Shown in pieces: positions 57,381 through 64,000 of a stretch of 64,000 bases of DNA. A model generated the notes under the pieces. That model worked only from the letters and a program-made list of their open reading frames with translations. It ran no database searches and was not told the origin of the DNA. The DNA lies in contig NZ_BMVP01000006.1 of NCBI RefSeq assembly GCF_014650775.1, forward strand, positions 248,001-312,000, in the 5' to 3' direction. Source of the stretch: Streptomyces cirratus (GTDB lineage Bacteria > Actinomycetota > Actinomycetes > Streptomycetales > Streptomycetaceae). How positions within the stretch are numbered: the first letter of the stretch is position 1; each line of letters begins with the position of its first letter. The translations under genes were made by a program, and so were the position numbers.

Positions 57381-59345
57381 TCAGTCGGAATCACTGCGGA
57401 TTTCGCAGGCTGCGGGGTCATCTCCCAGCAATCTGTCGGCTGCCGACCGGTGCAGTCGCGCGGCCGCCGGGTCGCCCAGCCGGTCGAGCGTGTCGGCCAG
57501 TCGCACCTGGAGCGCGGCTTGCAGCCGCAGGTCCCCGGCCCTGCGCGCCAGCTCGACGGCCTGACGGCAGGTGTGCAGGGATTCGGCGGGCCTGCCGGCG
57601 TACTCCTGAATACGCGCCATCTCGCTCAACGCCTTTGCCTGGCCCGGGACATCGGCCAGTTTCCGGTACCCCGCGGCGGCCGCGCGCCAGCTGCGCAGGG
57701 CGTCCCCGTACCGGCCGGCGTACATGTGTACGTTGCCGAGGCGCCCGTACAGCCTCGCCTCGTCCGCGCGCTCCCCCCGGGCGAGTGCCTGGGACAGGGC
57801 CCGGCCGAACCAGTCGCAGGCCCGGTGCCAGTCGGCCAGCTCCTGGTACGCACCGCCTACGGATTCCATCGCGCGGCCCGTCGCGTAGGGATCGTTCGCC
57901 GCCTTTCCGGCGTCCAGCGCCGCCCGGTAGCGCTCCAGTGCCTCGTGCGTACGGCCCGTCTCGGCGTCCAGATCGGCCAGGTTCAGCAGCGCTGCGGCCC
58001 GCTCCCGGGCCAGGCCGCAGCGCTCGGCGACGTCCAGGACCAGGCGGTGCAGCCCGTACAGCTCGGGTGCGGCGGCGGTGGTGCCCCGGTGCTCGGCCAG
58101 GGCCCGTACGAGGGCGGCGACCAGCCTGCGGGCCAGGGTGTCCAGCTCCCCGTCCGCCACCGCGAGGGAGGCCGAGGCGGTCAGGGCGGGCAGCCGGGTG
58201 TCCAGCCAGGTGGCCGCCGCCCGCCGGTCGGGGAAGCGCAGCGCCCGGGGCAGCCCGTCCAGGCGCTCCCGTACGTGTTCCTCGTCGTCCGCGGCCATGG
58301 CCCGGCAGGAGACCAGCAGCCGCACGGTCCGCTCCAGCATCCGGGCCCGGGCCAGCTGCACCTCGGCCGGCCGCTCCTTGGCCTCCAGCAGCGCCCGCAA
58401 CAGGGGCGCGAGGCAACCGGGCAACAGGAACAGCCCGTCCTGCGCGTGCCGTACGAGACCCAGCCCGGCGAAGTCCTCCAGGACCGACTGGGCGGCGGCG
58501 ACGGAGCAGCCCGCGAGGGCGGACGCGGTGTGCGAGTCGACGATCCCGGCGGGCGCGAGCGGAAGCAGCCGCAGGGTGCGCTGGGCGGGCTGCGGCAGGG
58601 ACTCGTAGACGAGCCGGAAGGCACGGCCGAGCGGCCCGTCGGTGCCGGGCGGCATGTCGTGGAGCTGCTTGGCCAGATCGGCGACGGAGGCCTGGGGGTG
58701 GGCGGCGAGCCAGCCACCGGCCAGGCAGAGCGCGGCGGGCTGCCCCCCGCACTCCTGGGCGAGGGCCTCGGCGGCGAGCGGGTCGACCGTGATCCGGGTG
58801 TCCCGGATGCCCCCGGCGAGCATCTTCACCGCCGACGGGGTGTCGAGCCCGCCGAGGGTGCAGGGGCGGACATCCGGAATCCCGGTGAGGGGCCCCTCGG
58901 CGGTGACCACGACCAGGCATTCGGGGGTGTCGGGCAGCAGCGCGTCGACCTGGTGCGGATCGGCGGCGTCGTCCACGAGCAGCACGGCCCGCTTGCCCTT
59001 GAGCGCCGCGCGCAGGGCCGAGCTGAGGTCGTCCTCGCCGGCGCCGGGCGGGGTGGGCCGCCCCAGCCCCTCCAGCAGGGTCCGCACCGCCCGCTCGGTG
59101 GCGACGGCCCCTCCGCCGGGCAGGGTGAGCCGTACGCGGAGCACCGCGTCGGGGTAGTCATCGCGGACCTCCCGTACGAGTTCCTCGGCCAGCGCCGTGC
59201 GTCCCGAACCCGGACGCCCGGCGATGAGGAGGACCCTCGCGCGGGGGGCCTTGGCCTTGCGGCCCGAGAGGGTGTCGAGTCCGGTCCGCGCGATGTCCTC
59301 GCGCAGCTCCTTGAGCTCACGCCGCCGCCCGACGAAATCCGTCAC
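57381..59345 (-). CDS. STAND-type NTPase with TPRs (AfsR-like without SARP domain)
   Basis: A 654-residue protein from GTG 59345, after GAGAGGAG. It opens with FVGRRRELKELRED, the typical NB-ARC lead-in, then P-loop LLIAGRPGSGRTALAEEL, Walker B VLLVDDAADP and GQPAALCLAGGWLA (GxPLAL-like). A helical middle leads to TPRs from about 440 to the end (ALLNLADLDAETGRTHEALERYRAALDAG; LYGRLGNVHMYAGRYGDALRSW; LSEMARIQEYAGRPAESLHTCRQAVELAR). There is no N-terminal SARP DNA-binding or other effector domain, so it is a signal-sensing NTPase of unknown output. It is upstream of ald with a 152-bp gap. Confidence 0.85.
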   Translation of the reverse strand: MTDFVGRRRELKELREDIARTGLDTLSGRKAKAPRARVLLIAGRPGSGRTALAEELVREVRDDYPDAVLRVRLTLPGGGAVATERAVRTLLEGLGRPTPPGAGEDDLSSALRAALKGKRAVLLVDDAADPHQVDALLPDTPECLVVVTAEGPLTGIPDVRPCTLGGLDTPSAVKMLAGGIRDTRITVDPLAAEALAQECGGQPAALCLAGGWLAAHPQASVADLAKQLHDMPPGTDGPLGRAFRLVYESLPQPAQRTLRLLPLAPAGIVDSHTASALAGCSVAAAQSVLEDFAGLGLVRHAQDGLFLLPGCLAPLLRALLEAKERPAEVQLARARMLERTVRLLVSCRAMAADDEEHVRERLDGLPRALRFPDRRAAATWLDTRLPALTASASLAVADGELDTLARRLVAALVRALAEHRGTTAAAPELYGLHRLVLDVAERCGLARERAAALLNLADLDAETGRTHEALERYRAALDAGKAANDPYATGRAMESVGGAYQELADWHRACDWFGRALSQALARGERADEARLYGRLGNVHMYAGRYGDALRSWRAAAAGYRKLADVPGQAKALSEMARIQEYAGRPAESLHTCRQAVELARRAGDLRLQAALQVRLADTLDRLGDPAAARLHRSAADRLLGDDPAACEIRSDSD

Positions 59346-59431
59346 GGATCCGCTCCTCTCCCTGCCTTAGGGTTGCCGAGCGTAGTTCACGCAGAGCGAC
59401 GGTCCGTGTGGAGCGCGGCTGGTAGATCGCC

Positions 59432-59450
59432 CGATCGGATCAGCCGATCG
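59432..59450. promoter_or_regulatory. Inverted repeat CGATCGG-N5-CCGATCG
   Basis: A perfect 7-bp inverted repeat lies in the 161-bp gap between the NUDIX stop and the STAND/TPR start. It could terminate the NUDIX transcript or serve as an operator for the TPR gene; both readings fit. Confidence 0.4.
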
Positions 59451-59506
59451 TCACATCAGCAGTCCGTCCGGCCCAACGGCCGCTTCCTGCGGCTTCCTAC
59501 GGCCTC

Positions 59507-60166
59507 TCACGCCTCGTAGGGGCGGGCCGGCCAGGGGGCGAGGGCCGGGCGCAGGGCTTCGGTGCCGCCTTCGCGGGCGAGGGCCGCGGACACCGCGAGG
59601 ACCCCGGTCACCAGGCCGGGGTTGCCGAGTTCGCCCGCGAGCACGCCGCGTACCAGCTCCTCCAGCGGGACCCGGGCCAGCTTCATGTCGGCCTCCTCCT
59701 CGGACACCGCGAAGCGCTCCCCCCGGGCGGGTGCGAGGTCCCGCGCGAGGAAGATCCGGATCGCCTCGTCCGAGCCGCCGGGGGTGGCGAAGAAGTCGAC
59801 CAGCACCCGCCAGTCCCGGGCCTGGACGTGCGCCTCCTCGTAGAGCTCCCGCTGGGCCGCGTGCAGCGGGTTCTCGCCGGGCACGTCCAGCAGGCCGGCC
59901 GGCAGCTCCCACAGCTTGTGCCGCACCGGGTGCCGGTACTGGTTGATGATCAGGACGCGCTGTTCCTCGTCGAGCGCGAGCACGCACACGGAGCCGGGGT
60001 GCACCTGGTAGTCGCGGCGCACGACGGCCCGGTCGGGCATCCGCACCTGTTCCGAGCGCACCGCCGTCTTCGCGCCCTGGAACGGGGTTCGGGAGGCGAC
60101 GACCTCCCACGTCTCCGGGGTGTCCGCGATGTCGGCGGCGATGTCGGTGGCCTCGTCTTTGCCCAT
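59507..60166 (-). CDS. NUDIX hydrolase (ADP-ribose pyrophosphatase-like)
   Basis: A 219-residue protein with the Nudix box region ELPAGLLDVPGENPLHAAQRELYEEA, fitting GX5EX7REUXEEXG except that Ala replaces the final Gly. YQVHPGSVCVLALDEEQRVLIINQYRHPVRHKLWELPAGLLD resembles ADP-ribose pyrophosphatases, which cleave ADP-ribose to AMP and ribose 5-phosphate. It lies downstream of pyrG, just after a strong U-tract terminator, so it is transcribed mainly by read-through or from its own promoter. Confidence 0.88.
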   Translation of the reverse strand: MGKDEATDIAADIADTPETWEVVASRTPFQGAKTAVRSEQVRMPDRAVVRRDYQVHPGSVCVLALDEEQRVLIINQYRHPVRHKLWELPAGLLDVPGENPLHAAQRELYEEAHVQARDWRVLVDFFATPGGSDEAIRIFLARDLAPARGERFAVSEEEADMKLARVPLEELVRGVLAGELGNPGLVTGVLAVSAALAREGGTEALRPALAPWPARPYEA

Positions 60167-60186
60167 TGCCCCATACCTTCCAGAAA

Positions 60187-60231
60187 AACGTAGGCAGCCG
60201 GGGCACGATCCGTGCCCCGGCTGCCTACGTT
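60187..60231 (-). terminator. Intrinsic terminator of pyrG with U-tract
   Basis: AACGTAGGCAGCCGGGGCACG and its exact complement form a 21-bp stem with a 3-nt loop (ATC). On the minus strand it is followed by TTTTTC, a genuine U-tract rarely seen in Streptomyces. It ends 20 bp before the NUDIX start codon. Confidence 0.92.
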
Positions 60232-60245
60232 ATGCGCTTACGCGA

Positions 60246-61907
<1,662 letters not shown>

Positions 61908-62378
61908 CGCCAAGAGGGGGCTCCCGTGGTCGCGAGGTGAGGTGCGTCCGACGCCGTTCCGCGGAGATCCGAAGGGTCTCTGGGGGCGCCGAAGCAGCGG
62001 TTTCGGGGCTCCTGATTCGCACAGGCAGACCACCGGTCCACGGGGTACCAGCCTATCAGCGCCCGGACCCGTCCGCCTCCGGCCACGCTCCCGCGCCCTC
62101 ACGGGACCGGGTCGGGGGCCGTCCACCTCGGGTATCCGTCCTGGTCACCCGATCGGACGAGTCGCATTGTCCCGGGGCTTAAGGGGATCACTAGTCTGCC
62201 GTCATATCCTGCTCGAATATCGCTGCACAACCGCGCCGAGCAGTCCGGCCTACGGTGTAACCACGCCACATCCGGCAATCTAGGCTCGACGCGGGGATCC
62301 CTACACACAAGAGACCGCGCATCCGCGCATTGCAAGCGCCCTCAGGGGCGGACGTGGCTGTTCGACTGGAGATGCAAC
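61908..62378. other. 471-bp intergenic region between pyrG and the GH15 gene
   Basis: Divergent promoters for pyrG (minus) and the GH15 gene (plus) must lie here. TACGGT at about 62252-62257 fits a TANNNT -10 pattern on the plus strand, but no paired -35 is clear. No tRNA, repeat or convincing small gene is seen, and the short open frames lack coding composition. Confidence 0.45.
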
Positions 62379-64000
62379 GTGTCCGGGCGCATCGAGGATT
62401 ACGCACTGATCGGCGACATGCAGACCGCGGCTTTGGTCTGCCGGGACGGAGCCGTGGACTGGGCATGCCTTCCACGCTTCGACTCCCATGCTGTCTTCGC
62501 GAGCATTCTCGGCACCGAGGAACACGGGTTCTGGCGGGTAGGACCCGCGGTCCCGTCCGGCACCCCGGCCCCCCGGGCCGACCGCCGGCGCTATCGCGGT
62601 GACTCCCTGGTGCTGGAATCGGAGTGGGACACCCCGCGGGGGACGGTGCGCGTCATCGACTTCATGCCTCCCCGTGAGGACCACGCCCCGCAGCTGATCC
62701 GCATCGTCGAGGGGGTCAGCGGCCGCGTCCCCATGCGCTCCGCGCTGCGGATGCGCTTCTCCTACGGCCGGATCGTGCCCTGGGTGCACAAGGTGGACGG
62801 GCGCACCGTGGCCGTCGCCGGCCCGGACTCGGTCTGGCTGGACACCGACGCGCAGACCTACGGCAAGGACCTGACGACGTACTCCGACTTCACCGTCGGA
62901 CCGGGTGACCGGGTGACCTTCGCCATCAGCTGGCAGCCCTCCCACAAGGGAGCCCCGGACAACCCGGACGCCGAGGCGGCTCTCGAGGCCACCACCGACT
63001 TCTGGCGGGACTGGGTCGAGCACTGCACCTACCACGGCCCCTACCGGGAGGCGGTGGTCCGCTCCCTGATCACCCTCAAGGCGCTGACGTACGGCCCCAC
63101 GGGCGGGATCGTCGCGGCGCCGACCACCTCCCTGCCGGAGGAGATCGGCGGCGTGCGGAACTGGGACTACCGCTACACCTGGCTGCGGGACGCGGCGATC
63201 ACCCTGTCCTCGCTGCTGCGCACCGGCTACCGCGACGAGGCCTCCGCCTGGCGGGACTGGCTGCTGCGCGCGGTCGCCGGCGACCCGGAGAACCTGCAGA
63301 TCATGTACGGGATCGCGGGCGAGCGGGAGCTCGGCGAGACCGAGCTGGACTGGCTGCCGGGTTACGAGAACTCCCGCCCGGTCCGCGTCGGCAACGGCGC
63401 CGCCCACCAGCTCCAGCTCGACGTGTACGGCGAGGTCACCGAGGCCCTTCACCTGGGTCACATGACGGGCCTGGCCCGCAACGACTACGCGTCGGTGCTC
63501 CAGCTCAAGCTGATCCGCTACCTGGAGACGCACTGGAACGAGCCGGACGAGGGCATCTGGGAGGTGCGCGGGCCGCGGCGCCACTTCGTGCACTCGAAGG
63601 TGATGGCGTGGGTCGCGGTGGACCGCACGGTCAAGCTCATCGAGAGCGGGGACGTGGACGGCCCGTTGGAGCGCTGGCGCGAGCTGCGCGACGAGATCCA
63701 CGCCGACGTCTGCGAGAAGGGCTACGACAAGGAACGCAACACCTTCACCCAGTCCTACGGGTCGAAGGAACTGGACGCCTCGCTGCTGCTGATCCCGCAG
63801 ATGGGCTTCCTGCCGCCGGACGACAAGCGCGTCATCGGCACCATCGAGGCGATCCAGCGCGAGCTGTCCACCCCGGACGGGTTCATCCTGCGCTACCCGA
63901 CGGCCGGCGAGGACGCCGGTGTCGACGGCCTGGAGGGCGACGAGGGGGCCTTCCTGGCCTGCTCGTTCTGGATGGCCGACGACCTCGCGATGATCGGCCG
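62379..64000 (+). CDS. Glycoside hydrolase family 15 protein (trehalase/glucoamylase type), 3' truncated
   Basis: GTG 62379 lies seven bases after GGAG; the frame stays open to the window end, giving 540 complete codons. It begins GRIEDYALIGDMQTAALVCRDGAVDWACLPRFDS, the N-terminal barrel start of bacterial GH15. The catalytic (alpha/alpha)6 barrel follows, with SLPEEIGGVRNWDYRYTWLRDAAIT, GNGAAHQLQLDVYGEV and WEVRGPRRHFVHSKVMAWVAVDRTVKL. Actinobacterial members of this type hydrolyse trehalose or maltooligosaccharides in the cytoplasm; trehalase is more likely from the sequence, but I cannot exclude glucoamylase. No signal peptide is present. The second catalytic Glu probably lies past the window end. 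Confidence 0.9.
   Translation, partial: MSGRIEDYALIGDMQTAALVCRDGAVDWACLPRFDSHAVFASILGTEEHGFWRVGPAVPSGTPAPRADRRRYRGDSLVLESEWDTPRGTVRVIDFMPPREDHAPQLIRIVEGVSGRVPMRSALRMRFSYGRIVPWVHKVDGRTVAVAGPDSVWLDTDAQTYGKDLTTYSDFTVGPGDRVTFAISWQPSHKGAPDNPDAEAALEATTDFWRDWVEHCTYHGPYREAVVRSLITLKALTYGPTGGIVAAPTTSLPEEIGGVRNWDYRYTWLRDAAITLSSLLRTGYRDEASAWRDWLLRAVAGDPENLQIMYGIAGERELGETELDWLPGYENSRPVRVGNGAAHQLQLDVYGEVTEALHLGHMTGLARNDYASVLQLKLIRYLETHWNEPDEGIWEVRGPRRHFVHSKVMAWVAVDRTVKLIESGDVDGPLERWRELRDEIHADVCEKGYDKERNTFTQSYGSKELDASLLLIPQMGFLPPDDKRVIGTIEAIQRELSTPDGFILRYPTAGEDAGVDGLEGDEGAFLACSFWMADDLAMIG

Overview
The window looks like a core-chromosome segment of a Streptomyces species. GC content is very high, third codon positions are almost all G or C, GTG starts are common, and 4-nt ATGA/GTGA gene overlaps recur. 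Several genes are typical of the genus: sflA (SepF-like), an fxs peptide locus, streptogrisin-type and M4 proteases, dnaE2, and an alanine dehydrogenase/ParA/Scp/pyrG block. From memory, the order dnaE2 ... sflA ... der-cmk-tyrA ... scpA/B-parA-ald ... pyrG matches one arm of the S. coelicolor chromosome; I could not check this by alignment.

Layout. 1-3.0 kb: a truncated nitrobindin-like gene, a GntR regulator, a double-GNAT/DUF402 pair and one unplaced small ORF. 3.0-6.8 kb: exported enzymes (M4 metalloprotease, an AA10 lytic polysaccharide monooxygenase with a sortase tail, a secreted lipase). 7.0-11.6 kb: an SOS mutagenesis pair, dnaE2 plus a Y-family protein lacking its catalytic acids, behind a LexA-type box. 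11.6-15.5 kb: a membrane protein, a VOC protein, an alpha/beta hydrolase and a tandem-domain lipoprotein.

15.6-25.9 kb is the most unusual part: a complete FxSxx-COOH (Fxs) system. It comprises a 54-residue precursor ending in FNSAL, a radical SAM/SPASM maturase whose C-terminal hydroxylase-like extension has lost HExxH, an AAC(3)-type acyltransferase, a TIR-like FxsC, and a 1,324-residue ParA-TIR-NB-ARC-TPR protein. A SLATT membrane protein and a convergent SLOG-like Rossmann protein follow. RiPP-maturation enzymes thus sit beside sensor modules better known from immunity and signalling systems.

26-39.5 kb: a streptogrisin-like protease, DUF1684 and DUF5685 proteins (the latter with a Cys-rich tail), sflA, an acyl-CoA dehydrogenase, an MFS exporter, a PIG-V-like mannosyltransferase, a PAP2 phosphatase, a WYL regulator, an Rpf-type lytic enzyme whose 3' end lies in an interspersed repeat, and two hypothetical proteins. 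39.5-46.9 kb: der, plsC-like, cmk and tyrA (minus strand), then DUF952, Rieske, nucleotidyltransferase and DUF2254 genes.

46.9-50.5 kb: a four-gene NAD-salvage operon, pnuC-nadR-nrtR-ADP-ribosylglycohydrolase, all translationally coupled, behind a perfect 10+3+10 palindrome. 50.6-55.8 kb: parA, an RHH-like gene, scpA, scpB and an RluB-type pseudouridine synthase. 56-64 kb: ald, a STAND/TPR protein, a NUDIX hydrolase, pyrG and a divergent, truncated GH15 gene running off the window. Many gene 3' ends carry short degenerate tandem repeats (15-23 bp), and several strong hairpin terminators are visible.
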